NCBI GenBank assembly: GCA_040385645.1
Contig: JAZKGZ010000003.1
Location: forward strand, 1 to 64,000
Origin: JANXSS01 sp040385645
GTDB taxonomy: Bacteria > Pseudomonadota > Gammaproteobacteria > Burkholderiales > Burkholderiaceae_D
Direction of reading: 5' to 3'
Length of the DNA: 64,000 bases
Position numbers and translations under genes: made by a program
Notes under the pieces: model-generated
What the model saw: only the letters and a program-made list of their open reading frames with translations
Database searches by the model: none
Told to the model about the DNA's origin: nothing
Shown: positions 1-10,026 of the stretch, piece after piece
Layout of the letters: each line of letters opens with the position of its first letter
Position numbering within the stretch: the first letter of the stretch is position 1

Positions 1-197
1 AGATTTTTAACCGCAGACTCTATGTCGGTTTCGTACTAAATTGGGTAGCAGGTCATTTCAATCAGAATATTTCACCAAAGCAATCGTTAATATGTTAAAC
101 GTTGTTCCGGATCGAAATGACCTTCGTTTCCTACGCAAGCGAAACGCCGTTCCCGGCAACCTCCGAGGTCTATACCTACATAAAGGAAAGCATTTCG

Positions 198-2489
198 ATG
201 ACCGGCCATTACGACTCAGGTCTGGTGTTTTTTTCCATTTTCATCGCGGTGATCGCGTCATTCGTCACGATCGATCTTTCTTCTCGCGTTGCAGCCACAC
301 GCGGTAGCAACGCTGCAAATTATTGGTTAGTCGGCGGCTCTATATCGATGGGCATGGGTATTTGGGCCATGCACTTCGTGGGTATGCTGGCGTTCTCGCT
401 TCCCATTGCAATATCGTACGACGTGTGGATCACGCTTGCGTCGTTACTCGTTGCGATCGTTGCTTCCGGGTTGGCGCTTTACACATTGAGCCTCGATCGC
501 TTGGAGATGCGTTGGCTGCTGATCTCCGGCACGCTCATGGGTATCGGTATCGCATCGATGCACTACTTGGGAATGGAGGCGATGCGGATGCGTCCGAGCA
601 TCGTGTTCGATCCCGGTTTAGTTGCCATATCGATATTGATTGCGATTGGTGCCTCAATCATTGCCCTGTGGATTGCCTTCCAGCTGCGCATTGAAAATAT
701 CTTCTCGGGATTCGGCAAGAAATGCGCCGGTGCATTAGTCATGGGACTCGCCATTTCAGGGATGCATTACACGGGTATGAAAGCGGCATCGTTCGCCGCC
801 GGTAGTATCTGCACTACAGGGGCTGCCGCGGTCGACAACGTGACCTTGGCTGGCATCGTTTCTGCATCGGCCATGCTGTTTTTGCTGTTGTCACTGCTCG
901 TGTCGGCATACGTTGTAATGCCGCGCACCATCCGTGGCAAGATTGCGCTGCTGGTGGTAGGCAGCATGTTGCCCGTGTTGCTATTGGCAATAACAGTAGT
1001 CAGCTACGACTATCACCGTGGAAAAACCTTTTTGGTCAGTTCATCAATTCTTTCGGCGCGTGCAGCAATCGCAGAAGTCGACAAAAAGCTGATCACCATT
1101 GAAACCAGTTTGCTGACACTAGCCACGTCACGCTTGCTGACACCGGACAATCTCGGGAAATTCAACCAGCAGGCGATTCAGGCGGCAGCCAGCCTGAATG
1201 TCGACGCGATCACCCTCAGTGATGCCGATGGTCAGATGCTAATAGATACCCGCCAACCCGACCTCTGGACGACGGCATCCGGCGAAAACACCATCAAGTT
1301 ACAGCGCCTATTTGAGATAGGTAAGCCAGTGATCTTTAATCTATTCGTCCCGCCAGCGAACGGCCGGCCCCAGATAAAGGTAGTGGTGCCAATGCGACAG
1401 GACGGCAAGATCATCTATGAACTGGGTGCCATTTTATACGCTAGCCGGATGCAAGATCTTTTGGCGCAACGCAAGTTACCCGCCGACCGCATTGTGGCGA
1501 TCTTCGACAGCAGTGGCACAGTAGTCGCACGGAGTCATGAGGCGTTGCGTTTTGTCGGTGAGAAAGGTGCGCCGGCAGTTCTTGCATTTTTGCGACGCGA
1601 TGCTGATGAAGAATCTTTCGAGAATAGGACTCGAGATGGAATTTTAGTTACGTCCAATCTCAGCCGCTCGCCAATATCTCGATGGGCCGTTGGTATTGGC
1701 ATCCCTACGGATATTTTTGTGCGCGAGTTGTGGCATACGATATGGTGGATGATGTCGGCGCTTGCCGTGCTGTTGTTATGCAGTCTGGGCATCGCTTGGC
1801 GAATTGGCACGTCGATCAACCGGTCGATTCACGCGTTGATTGCACCGGCACTGGAACTGGGGAGCGGCGTCCACGTAAAAATACCTCTACTCGGACTGTT
1901 CGAGGCCGATGAAGTGGGTACCGCTTTGAATCAGGCATCGGTGCTGCTTCAACAGACACAGCACGATGCCCAACACGATGGTCTAACGGGCATGGCAAAC
2001 CGGGCGTTATTCAACGCGATCGTGCAACAGCAACTAATGATCGCAAAGCGCGGTAGCCAGCATCTGGCGATACTGTTCATCGATCTCGATGGTTTCAAAA
2101 AAATTAACGATACGTATGGGCATGGGACAGGCGATGGTCTACTTAAAACAGTTGGATCGCGTATCCAGGCAACCATTCGGGAATGCGACCTTGCGGCGCG
2201 AATTGGCGGAGACGAATTCGCTGTGCTGATGATTCAAAGTGTCAAACATGGTCCCGCATCGGTTGCCGGGAAATTGATTGAAACGCTGTCGACGCCGTTT
2301 CAGATCGGCACACTCACGTTAGAAATTTCAGCGAGTATCGGTGTTGCTATTTATCCTGAATCGGGAGATACCGTCGTGGAGTTGTTGCGCGTGGCAGACG
2401 AAGCGATGTATCAGGCGAAGCAGCGGGGAAAGAAAAATTATATCGTCGCTCGCCCAGAATTGGGAATCCGAGATGAGAGCAATCAATGA
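198..2489 (+). CDS. MHYT-Cache-like-HAMP-GGDEF diguanylate cyclase
   Basis: Membrane diguanylate cyclase expected to make c-di-GMP from two GTP. The N-terminal third is an MHYT sensor with the repeated motifs MHFVGM, MHYLGM and MHYTGM among about seven membrane helices; these are thought to bind a metal and sense a gas or redox change. A second hydrophobic segment is followed by a Cache-like extracytoplasmic domain, another membrane helix, a HAMP-like linker and a C-terminal GGDEF domain. The active-site GGDEF is intact and an RECD inhibitory site sits five residues upstream, so product inhibition is likely. No EAL domain follows. I chose the ATG at 198 (763 aa) because AAAGGAAAG lies just upstream and the MHYT domain begins straight away; a TTG at 102 and an ATG at 117 in the same frame are alternatives. 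It stands alone. Confidence 0.9.
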   Translation: MTGHYDSGLVFFSIFIAVIASFVTIDLSSRVAATRGSNAANYWLVGGSISMGMGIWAMHFVGMLAFSLPIAISYDVWITLASLLVAIVASGLALYTLSLDRLEMRWLLISGTLMGIGIASMHYLGMEAMRMRPSIVFDPGLVAISILIAIGASIIALWIAFQLRIENIFSGFGKKCAGALVMGLAISGMHYTGMKAASFAAGSICTTGAAAVDNVTLAGIVSASAMLFLLLSLLVSAYVVMPRTIRGKIALLVVGSMLPVLLLAITVVSYDYHRGKTFLVSSSILSARAAIAEVDKKLITIETSLLTLATSRLLTPDNLGKFNQQAIQAAASLNVDAITLSDADGQMLIDTRQPDLWTTASGENTIKLQRLFEIGKPVIFNLFVPPANGRPQIKVVVPMRQDGKIIYELGAILYASRMQDLLAQRKLPADRIVAIFDSSGTVVARSHEALRFVGEKGAPAVLAFLRRDADEESFENRTRDGILVTSNLSRSPISRWAVGIGIPTDIFVRELWHTIWWMMSALAVLLLCSLGIAWRIGTSINRSIHALIAPALELGSGVHVKIPLLGLFEADEVGTALNQASVLLQQTQHDAQHDGLTGMANRALFNAIVQQQLMIAKRGSQHLAILFIDLDGFKKINDTYGHGTGDGLLKTVGSRIQATIRECDLAARIGGDEFAVLMIQSVKHGPASVAGKLIETLSTPFQIGTLTLEISASIGVAIYPESGDTVVELLRVADEAMYQAKQRGKKNYIVARPELGIRDESNQ

Positions 2490-2918
2490 TATGCCACGCT
2501 TCCCTGGTCGAATTACACAGGCCGCCAACGTGTTGAAAACATAGCCCGTTCGTCCGGCTCTTTGGCGGCATTCGAGTCCACTTTGTTTGGTGTTGCGGCT
2601 AAAGCTCAACTCCAGCGAAGCTGGGCCGTTGCGTAATGCGCCGTTCAATTCTGCAGGATCTGAACCCACGTGAGCACAACTGCTTGAACGAAGGTCAAGG
2701 CAGTGGTACTAACCGGACTGTTTCCATATCGGCTTGGAGCTGCCGGTCGAGCCAGCCATTTAAATGACGCTCGGTTGGTTGCCACGAATGACGGGTCATT
2801 GCGTTCGCTGCAATCAACGCTTTTAAAATATTTGCCCATCGGCATGATTCGTAGTGACTTGTAAAAACAGATTCCCTCAAAAGTTTCCAAAATAACATTT
2901 TTTATATCAAATGAGATT
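2490..2918. other. Intergenic region without a recognisable gene
   Basis: About 430 bases between the cyclase and the PRTase-HAD gene. Short open frames exist on both strands, but none has a convincing start, composition or familiar protein signature. The final 100 bases before the next gene are AT-rich and probably hold its promoter; I could not fix a clear -35/-10 pair. Confidence 0.4.
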
Positions 2919-5261
2919 ATGCTGCGCATTCACAAACGTGTGCCAGCCCAATTTTTCGATAAAGTCTTTATGCCAATCCAACTCCCTGCAGGTTTTCAAC
3001 CGATTCCGGCCACCGACCTTATCGAACAACAAAGCCGACTGAAAAAAGTACCGCCGCAGCAGATTCCGGATGACGAAGCCCGCATTCCAGACCCGATACG
3101 CAGCAAGAACCGGATGCGCGAGCAGATTGCCCACCATCGCGGGTTGGCCGGCACTGACAGGGTAAAAATGGCATACCGCCTGCCCGCTGCAGCCCATACG
3201 CTGGCAATGCCCGGAATCAAAGATCTCTACCATCCACGTGACCCGGCATTGAACCAGCTCAAATATTTTTTTGCAGCATACGAAACGGAAAAGCCGAGCA
3301 TCGACAACATCCAGGCGCTGCCGGAAGATCGGCAGGCATTTTATTTCACTCGCCACATCGGCAAACGGGGCCGCAACTTGATTACCGACGAGCCGATCGA
3401 GGGTAATGACGAAAAAGGGGCATTAAAGACAAGCCCGCATTTGCACACTCAAAGCCAGGGTGTGCGATCGATCCGCGGCGAAGCTGCAACGGCAACCATC
3501 GACGACTACCTCAGTGTGACAGCCGACGCCGGCCATTTCATTCGCAAGTTGCATACGCACGTCATCGAACAGCTGGAGCCCAAATTTCTCGCTACCGGTG
3601 GTGAAATTCACCTGGTAAGACCGACACGCGATCACTACGCCTACGATGCGACCCTGAATTTCTTCGCCTTCTGTACCCAGACCGAGCTTGCCGCATCGCT
3701 GAACGCACATGAACTGGCAGCCGCCAAATCCGAGAATCGCACCCCGATCACGTTTACCGATTACAAATCCTGTGTAGGCTTGTCGCGCACAGCCCGCACC
3801 GAAGCCACGCCGATCGGCCGGCTCGTGCAACAACCCTACTTCACGACCGACGACATCGCCCCCGGCGATAAGGTCGTGATCGCCGACGACCATGCCCAGG
3901 CTGGCGGATGCCTGCTGACCATGGCATCTGCACTTAAAGAAGCAGGCGCACAGCTTCTGGGGGCGATCACGCTCACTGCACACCCTTACTGCACCAACCT
4001 TGTTTTGAACAAGCAAGTCTCGGCACATTTACACAAGGTACTCGGCGAATGGGACCCGCAAGGCAAGGTGCTGCGCACGCTGAGCGCAATGGGGCTGCCA
4101 CCCGATACGCTGACCAATGCCGAGGCGATGATCCTGATCGCCTACGCGACCGATCCCTATGCTACTGCCGGTGCCGCGGCGAGCATCGCAAATTTCCGCA
4201 CGATCGAGCAGCATCTGACGCTCGGCGCGAAGGTCATGGAGGGTGAACACGATTCGCTGGATCCGATCCTGTTGCAAGTGCCGAAATCACCTGAAGAAAT
4301 TATCGAGGAATTGCAAACGACTGCAGCGCAAACGCGCATGATGGTCGATCCCAACCCTGTGACCAGAGTCGAGGTTCTGGACTGGGACTGCCTGATCGTT
4401 AATGAAAAACTATCGAACTACCAGTTGATGGCGAATGCCGTGTTCATAGCGGCTGACAACCATGCCACCGCACATCCTGTAATCGGGCAAATTGCCGATG
4501 CCATCAAGCCTTACCTGGGCGGCCAAGGTTATCGCGCCGGCATGCCACTACTTTGCATGGGCAAGGAAGCGTTTGCCAGCCATGCGATCGCCAACCCATC
4601 GCTGTGGAAAAGCCATGTGCCGGTCGACTTGATCGACAAACTTTCAACCATCGCACCCCATATCTCGCTAAGCGGCACTGAGAAAAAGCAGGTCATCAAC
4701 ATCCTGCAAACCGAGTTTCGCCGGCAGTACAAGGAATTTACTCGCCCTGATATTCCCGCGGAGTTGGCAGAGAAAAAAATGGCCAAGCAAGCTGCATCTG
4801 ACGTCGAATTGCCCTTCAAGAATGTCGCGCTGGAATTTATGCCCGGCGCACAAGTCTTTCTAGAGCAACAACGCACGCCTGACGCACGTCTGATATTAAT
4901 CAGCAACAAGGGCGACAACGATCTACACAATGAAGTCAACAAACTCGGCATCGCCCATTTTTTCGATGTAATTTCTGGCGTGCCGCAAGTAACCGTCGAC
5001 GATGCCGTGGTACACCTGGACAAGAAACCGGCACCGCAACGCTTGCAGAAAGCCATCCAGGAGCTGTCGCTCGGCCACAGGAATGTTCCGATGCGCCTAT
5101 GGGGCGACCAGCAGCAGGACGTGACGCAGGCAGCGACCTTACTCGCCAGCGGCGTATCGGATCGCATTACCGGAACAATTGTGAATCCAGCGGTTGACGA
5201 ATCTGCACAACCTGAACGACTCGAAGGTATTGAAGTTTCGTATCGAAAATCTTTGCCATAA
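2919..5261 (+). CDS. Large PRTase-HAD two-domain protein, function unknown
   Basis: A 780-residue protein that joins two enzyme folds. Around residues 318-331 there is a phosphoribosyltransferase PRPP-loop signature, VVIADDHAQAGG, preceded by beta/alpha segments. From about residue 485 a HAD hydrolase follows, with motif I D488-x-D490, motif II Ser662 in LILISNKGD, motif III Lys702/703 and motif IV G-D730-x3-D734. All four HAD motifs are present, so both halves look catalytically competent. The first 200 residues match nothing I recognise. No signal peptide or membrane helix is seen. PRTase and HAD proteins are known together in ter-linked stress operons, but no ter genes are visible here. 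The ATG at 2919 has a weak ribosome site; ATG 2970 is an alternative. The LRR genes lie directly downstream on the same strand. A role in nucleotide-like metabolite synthesis or as an effector are both only inferences. Confidence 0.75.
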   Translation: MLRIHKRVPAQFFDKVFMPIQLPAGFQPIPATDLIEQQSRLKKVPPQQIPDDEARIPDPIRSKNRMREQIAHHRGLAGTDRVKMAYRLPAAAHTLAMPGIKDLYHPRDPALNQLKYFFAAYETEKPSIDNIQALPEDRQAFYFTRHIGKRGRNLITDEPIEGNDEKGALKTSPHLHTQSQGVRSIRGEAATATIDDYLSVTADAGHFIRKLHTHVIEQLEPKFLATGGEIHLVRPTRDHYAYDATLNFFAFCTQTELAASLNAHELAAAKSENRTPITFTDYKSCVGLSRTARTEATPIGRLVQQPYFTTDDIAPGDKVVIADDHAQAGGCLLTMASALKEAGAQLLGAITLTAHPYCTNLVLNKQVSAHLHKVLGEWDPQGKVLRTLSAMGLPPDTLTNAEAMILIAYATDPYATAGAAASIANFRTIEQHLTLGAKVMEGEHDSLDPILLQVPKSPEEIIEELQTTAAQTRMMVDPNPVTRVEVLDWDCLIVNEKLSNYQLMANAVFIAADNHATAHPVIGQIADAIKPYLGGQGYRAGMPLLCMGKEAFASHAIANPSLWKSHVPVDLIDKLSTIAPHISLSGTEKKQVINILQTEFRRQYKEFTRPDIPAELAEKKMAKQAASDVELPFKNVALEFMPGAQVFLEQQRTPDARLILISNKGDNDLHNEVNKLGIAHFFDVISGVPQVTVDDAVVHLDKKPAPQRLQKAIQELSLGHRNVPMRLWGDQQQDVTQAATLLASGVSDRITGTIVNPAVDESAQPERLEGIEVSYRKSLP

Positions 5262-5428
5262 ATCGAATTGAAGGATTCGGACATTTACGGAGCATGACTC
5301 GGCTGTCGTGCCTCAAGGTTTGAGCGAACTGCTTTTCGACTTACGAGCGCTATTCAACCGTGGCGAGGTTACAGCGCCCTACCTCGCTCGCCTGCACCAT
5401 TGCATCAACCCGCATGAAGGCAATCAGT

Positions 5429-6134
5429 ATGGGTACTAACATCGGTAAAGCCGTTGAATCGTTGTCAGCCACTTCGGCAAGTGTCTTTGAGACTGCAGAG
5501 ATGCCAATCCCGACCGCGGTATCGGCATCAGTACCCGATCGGCTTTCCAGGGCATCTAGGGCGTCACCTAGAAATCTGCAGGCACTTGGGGCAAAAAATG
5601 CTAAATTTGAGTGGCTGCAACTACATTACCGATGCGAGTCTTGTCTACCTCGGAGGCTTGACACAATTACGATCGATCGACGTATCAGATTGCCCGAGAA
5701 TTACAGACGCGAGACTTGTGCATTTCAAGGGCGCTAAGCAGTTGGCATTGTTGGATTTGTCTGGATGCCGCCGCATTGACGGTGCCGGGCTGATGCATTT
5801 CGCACATTTCGCACATTCCGCAGATTTGCAATCTCTAAAGTTGGGTGGCTGTGACTGCCTCAACGATGCAGGCCTTGCCTCTCTAGAAAACCTGCGAAAT
5901 TTGCGCGTGCTGGAGCTGCCCTGCTGCACTGACATCACGAATACTGGCCTGCTTCATGTCGCTACCTTGGCCGAGCTGCGTTCGTTAAATTTATCCGGCT
6001 GCGTCAACATTACGGATAAGGGGCTCGTCCACCTTAGAAACTTGCGCCAACTGCTGGAATTACGCTTATTAAACTGCCGGGGGGTTACTGATGCCGGGCA
6101 TGATTTTGCCGAGCGTCTGACTCGCAATGCTTAA
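5429..6134 (+). pseudogene. Frameshifted GALA-like leucine-rich-repeat gene
   Basis: The reading frame from ATG 5429 (GAAGG ribosome site eight bases upstream) gives a Ser/Ala-rich start, MGTNIGKAVESLSATSAS, and reaches RNLQALG near 5585. The repeat part continues only in the next frame (codon start shifted by one base), where seven cysteine-containing LRRs of about 25 residues run from MLNLSGCNYITDASL to the stop at 6134. The change of frame falls at or near a run of six A at 5587-5592. Removing one A would join the two parts into about 235 residues, although the first repeat would then be two residues too long, so the lesion may be larger than one base. Unlike the next gene there is no F-box. 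It may be a real inactivation, a sequencing error or programmed slippage; I favour decay. The repeats match those of the two neighbouring LRR genes. Confidence 0.7.
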
Positions 6135-6185
6135 ATCGGTGTAGCGAGGCAGCGGACCAATGCGGCAATTTAAAAAAGACCAGTC

Positions 6186-7550
6186 ATGAAATGCATCGGC
6201 AGGAACGCTTGGCCAGCACCGATTTCTGCCATGACAGGTGATCAAGCCGCTCCGGTTTCGGCTCCTGTTTCGGCTCCTGTACCGGTTCCTGCTCTGGCAG
6301 CGCCCCCAACCTCAGAACAAAATCCCCGCGCTCTTACCCTGCTTGAACTGCCAAATGACTTACAGGTGGCGATAACAAAACTCGTTGGCGGGGACGCAAA
6401 TAAAACATTGCGGCTAGTGAATAAAAAATTCCGCCATATGGGTGCCCGCCACCTGACGAAAATCAATCTTCCGGCAAGCGAAATTGGCAATTTGCAGGTG
6501 CTACTAAGTGGTTTGCCGAAGATTAGGGAAATCCACATTACCGAATTCGGCAAAAATGCCGATACCGACCTTGCGCACCTGGCAAGGCTTGAGCCTGACG
6601 TGCGTGCCAAAATCGCTTATCTGGACCTGAGCCAAAGCAATGTCACCGACGCCGGAATTATTTCTGTCAGGCGCTTCTCGCAATTGGAGTCGTTAAATTT
6701 GAACGGTTGTTCTGCGGTGAGCAATGCCGGGCTGATGCATCTTCGCAGCCTGGTACAGCTACGGTCGCTGGATTTATCCCGCTGCAATCGCATCTTGAAT
6801 TCAGGACTTGCGCACATCAGAGATTTGACGCAAATGCAATCTCTGAGTTTGTCCGGATGCTTTCGCGTGACAAATAACGGATTGATACATCTCAAGCGGC
6901 TCACGCAGTTGCGGTCGCTGAATCTGGGCGGCTGGAACGGCATTACGGACACCGGCTTGCTCCATATCGGGCATCTGACACAACTGCATTCCCTGGATTT
7001 AAGCGGTTATAACAACATTACTGACGCGGGCCTGAGCCATCTTCAAGATTTACATGTTCTTCAATCTCTGAATTTATCCGGGTGCAATCGCATCAGCAAT
7101 GCAGGCCTGTCTCACCTTCGGAATATGTCGCATCTGCACGCATTGAGTTTAGGCGAATGTGACAACATCGGGGACGATGGTATGTTTTATCTTCAAAACC
7201 TGGCAGAGCTGAAGTCGCTGGATTTATCTCGCTGTAGCCGCATTACGGCAACCGGCTTTGCCTACCTCAACACCTTGATGCAGTTACAGTCGCTGAATCT
7301 ATCGCGCTGCAGCCGCGTTGACGATGCAAGCCTCGCGCAGCTCAATGGTTTGGCTCGATTACAGTCGCTGGACTTGTCTCATTGCAGACGTGTCAGCGAC
7401 ACCGGTCTAGCCTGCCTGGCTGGATTACCTAAGCTACGATTACTCAATCTGTCTAAATGTTTTGGCATAACCGAGGCTGGCGTATCGCGACTTCGAGATT
7501 CGATGTCGCTTAAAAATCTGCGTTTCGAGGGCCTCCGCTTCTTGCGTTAA
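6186..7550 (+). CDS. F-box plus leucine-rich-repeat protein (GALA-type effector candidate)
   Basis: A 454-residue protein. Residues 16-50 are a Pro/Ala/Val-rich low-complexity tract. Residues about 51-90 read as an F-box: LLELPNDLQVAI, then LRLVNKKFRHMG, the LP...L...VNKxFR layout of eukaryotic F-boxes, which bind Skp1 in SCF ubiquitin ligases. From about residue 142 there are 12 full cysteine-containing LRRs of 25 residues with consensus LxSLxLSxCxxITDxGLxHL, plus a partial thirteenth. The same architecture defines the GALA effectors of Ralstonia solanacearum, which enter plant cells by type III secretion. There is no classical signal peptide. The start at 6186 has only a weak AAAGA; ATG 6231 would also keep the whole F-box. 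It lies 51 bases after the frameshifted LRR gene and may share its transcript. Function in a host is inference; the domain architecture is directly visible. Confidence 0.85.
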   Translation: MKCIGRNAWPAPISAMTGDQAAPVSAPVSAPVPVPALAAPPTSEQNPRALTLLELPNDLQVAITKLVGGDANKTLRLVNKKFRHMGARHLTKINLPASEIGNLQVLLSGLPKIREIHITEFGKNADTDLAHLARLEPDVRAKIAYLDLSQSNVTDAGIISVRRFSQLESLNLNGCSAVSNAGLMHLRSLVQLRSLDLSRCNRILNSGLAHIRDLTQMQSLSLSGCFRVTNNGLIHLKRLTQLRSLNLGGWNGITDTGLLHIGHLTQLHSLDLSGYNNITDAGLSHLQDLHVLQSLNLSGCNRISNAGLSHLRNMSHLHALSLGECDNIGDDGMFYLQNLAELKSLDLSRCSRITATGFAYLNTLMQLQSLNLSRCSRVDDASLAQLNGLARLQSLDLSHCRRVSDTGLACLAGLPKLRLLNLSKCFGITEAGVSRLRDSMSLKNLRFEGLRFLR

Positions 7551-7667
7551 ACATTCATGCGATGAATTTACAGCCAGTCACTATCTAAAGCTTCTGCCTC
7601 GACTGCGATTCTTGATGCCTAACAATGCGACTGCATTACAAATGACGGGCCCTGTCGTCTGATTTTC

Positions 7668-7703
7668 AAAAATAAAAAAAAACCGCGTATTTCGAGTACG
7701 CGG
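7668..7703 (-). terminator. Rho-independent terminator of the first phoX gene
   Basis: On the minus strand a 7-bp stem, CCGCGTA paired with TACGCGG around a 7-base loop, is followed directly by a long T-rich run (the A-rich run at 7668-7682 on the plus strand). It starts 28 bases after the phoX stop codon. Confidence 0.85.
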
Positions 7704-7730
7704 CTCTTATGACAAGAGATGTCAATCCAA

Positions 7731-9989
7731 TCAGGACCCGATCACGCCGCCATCGTTTTTAGTGATGACGATCGTTGCCGAGCGCGGCCGGGTTCCCGCG
7801 CCGTATCCTGCATTGGCAGGCCACTGGCTTGTATATCTGTCCGGATTATTGATATTCGCAGCAGCGGTACTTTCACCAGGATGTTGAATGTTGATGAACA
7901 TCGCTTTGCCGTCCGGGGTTTCGGCCAGACCGGTAATTTCGCAACCCACCGGTCCCACAAGAAAACGCTTCAGGGTGTCGGGCGTCGGCGCTTTACCAAC
8001 ATACGTATCAACAGCGAGGTTGGTGCCGTTCGCTTTTGGGTAGGTGAGCGTCACTTTGCCACCGTCACCGACAGCGCCGGGCAAGCCTGCGAGCATCATG
8101 CAGTTGGTGACGTCTGTATAAGCGCTATCGTCCGTTTGAAACCAGCAAATGCCGGTGCTCGGGCTGAATACCAGACCGTCGGGGCTTGAGAAGTCCTGAT
8201 CGGCGGTGAGGTTCGAGAGATTCACCGTACCGTTCGGCGCCGTCGATTCGGCACCGAACAGATACACGTCCCAAGTAAAGCGTGTTGCGGCCGCTCCAGG
8301 GTTGGCTTCCCGGATACGCAATATATGGCCGTTCGGATTGCCCTGCTGAGTCGCAGTCGTACCGCCTTTAGTGTCGGTATAGACCCGTGGGTTGGCGCTG
8401 TCCGGCACGCTCTGGCCGCTATTTGCCGGATCGATTCGACGGTTCGTATTGTTGGTCAATGCAAAATAGATTTCGCCGTTTGCCGGATTCACCGAACACC
8501 ATTCCGGACGATCCATTTTCGTGGCGCCGACGGCATCGCCGGCGATACGGGCGTTGACGCAGATGTCGGCCTGATCGGCAAATGCGTACGATGCATACGA
8601 CGCAATCGCCGGGTTGGAGATGGACAGTTCGATCCATTCGCCATTGCCGTCAGCATCGAATCTGGCGACGTACAGTTTGCCGGCATCCAGGTATTTGTCA
8701 CCGATGGCAAGGTAGTCGGCTGGATTCGCATCCTCTGCGCGCCATCGGGCTGCCGATACCCATTTGTAAATGTATTCATTGCGTGAATCGTCGCCCATGT
8801 ACACGGCCAACGGTTGGCCGTTCTGGACTTTGCCGAAAGCAGCGCTTTCATGCGCATAGCGTCCGAGTCCGGTACGTTTTTTCGCCAACCTGGTTTTATC
8901 GTATGGGTCCATTTCAACGATGTAACCCATGCCATTGAGTTCGTTGCGGTAGTCGTCGCTGCCGTTAAGCGACGATCCGGTTTTGCTGATGTTCCAGCGA
9001 GCGTACTTGTCTTCCGTACCAGCACTTTCCCAGCCATGTCGGGATGTGCTGCCCTGCGCCCGTCCGTATCGGTTCAAGGATGTGACGCTCTTGTCGTTCG
9101 AGCGTGCCGCGTCATCCGTGGCATTGCGCGCGAAGTAGCCGGACCAGTTTTCCTCACCGGTCAGGAAGGTGCCCCAAGGCGTTTTGCCTGTGCCGCAGTT
9201 ATTCAAAGTGCCGCGAGTTCTGGTGCCGGTTGGCGAATATTCCGTTACGAGTAAAGCGTTTCCACGGGCCGGACCGGAGATCTCCATATCGGTGAGTGGC
9301 GTAAAACGCCGATTGAACGGCGAATCTTTTACATAAGCCCATTTGCCGGCTTTTGCTCGCACCTCAACGAAAGAGACGCCGTGAATCGCGACTTCCTTGT
9401 CCACTTCGGACGCTGGACGCGGCAGCGTCGTCGTGCCGCCATCGGCGTGCAGGAAAAAAGATGCCAGTCGTTCATCGGTTGTCGCTTCGTGGTTCACACC
9501 CAAAAGTCCGCGATCGACGGCATTCGGGGAGGGGCGGCCGTCTTGTGTGAGGCCGAACCATTCCATGCCATCGTGATGGTCGCCGGCGCGGTTTTCAAAA
9601 TCGCTATCCTGGCCGTCGTTGTTGTATTCGGAGGTTGCACTGCGCAATGGATCGCCAAGGGCGTAAATCACGCTGGCGGTATAACCGGTGGGCACTACCA
9701 CCGTATCGAGCAGGCTCTTGCTCACCGAAGTGAAGCCCAGCAGCTTTTGAACAGGTTTCCTGTTTGGACCTCGCGCCGAATTTCCACGGCGGTCCGGCAT
9801 GGCGGCAAACGCCTCCAGTCCTATCGAGCCGAACAACGCACCTGCGGCACTCGCCGCACCACTGCGCAACATGTTGCGCCGGCTGACTCGGGTTTCCAAA
9901 ATAGAATTGAAATCGGCGTTCGGCGAATCGTTTGTTCCAATATCTTCCGCATCTATTACGGAAATAGGCAAATCAGTTGGCTTATTCAT
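7731..9989 (-). CDS. phoX: Tat-exported PhoX-family alkaline phosphatase
   Basis: A 752-residue DUF839/PhoX-type phosphatase that would release phosphate from phosphomonoesters in the periplasm or outside the cell; characterised members use Ca and Fe cofactors. The N-terminus carries a twin-arginine motif, SRRNML, followed by the hydrophobic SGAASAAGALFGSIGLEAFA, so it should be exported folded by Tat. Typical PhoX stretches are visible: NHEATTDERL, GTFLTGEENWSGYFARN, GRYAHESAAF, YMGDDSRNEYIYKWV and CWFQTDDS. I chose ATG 9989 because GAGG precedes it and an upstream extension would bury the Tat signal. A Pho-box promoter lies about 40 bases upstream and a strong terminator follows, so it is a single-gene unit. 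It sits between two LRR genes on the opposite strand. Confidence 0.9.
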   Translation of the reverse strand: MNKPTDLPISVIDAEDIGTNDSPNADFNSILETRVSRRNMLRSGAASAAGALFGSIGLEAFAAMPDRRGNSARGPNRKPVQKLLGFTSVSKSLLDTVVVPTGYTASVIYALGDPLRSATSEYNNDGQDSDFENRAGDHHDGMEWFGLTQDGRPSPNAVDRGLLGVNHEATTDERLASFFLHADGGTTTLPRPASEVDKEVAIHGVSFVEVRAKAGKWAYVKDSPFNRRFTPLTDMEISGPARGNALLVTEYSPTGTRTRGTLNNCGTGKTPWGTFLTGEENWSGYFARNATDDAARSNDKSVTSLNRYGRAQGSTSRHGWESAGTEDKYARWNISKTGSSLNGSDDYRNELNGMGYIVEMDPYDKTRLAKKRTGLGRYAHESAAFGKVQNGQPLAVYMGDDSRNEYIYKWVSAARWRAEDANPADYLAIGDKYLDAGKLYVARFDADGNGEWIELSISNPAIASYASYAFADQADICVNARIAGDAVGATKMDRPEWCSVNPANGEIYFALTNNTNRRIDPANSGQSVPDSANPRVYTDTKGGTTATQQGNPNGHILRIREANPGAAATRFTWDVYLFGAESTAPNGTVNLSNLTADQDFSSPDGLVFSPSTGICWFQTDDSAYTDVTNCMMLAGLPGAVGDGGKVTLTYPKANGTNLAVDTYVGKAPTPDTLKRFLVGPVGCEITGLAETPDGKAMFINIQHPGESTAAANINNPDRYTSQWPANAGYGAGTRPRSATIVITKNDGGVIGS

Positions 9990-10026
9990 AGCGCCTCGTA
10001 GCTGTCGATAGGTGGAAGACAGGCGG

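Noticed and set aside
5281..5430. TTCG-type spacing that might form a Ralstonia hrpII box before the LRR genes
   Set aside because: No TTCG-N16-TTCG pair with correct spacing was found upstream of any of the effector candidates.
6240..6310. Tandem GCTCC/GTTTCG-like repeats
   Set aside because: They lie in frame inside the LRR gene and encode the APVSAPVSAPVPVPA low-complexity tract; not a separate repeat element.
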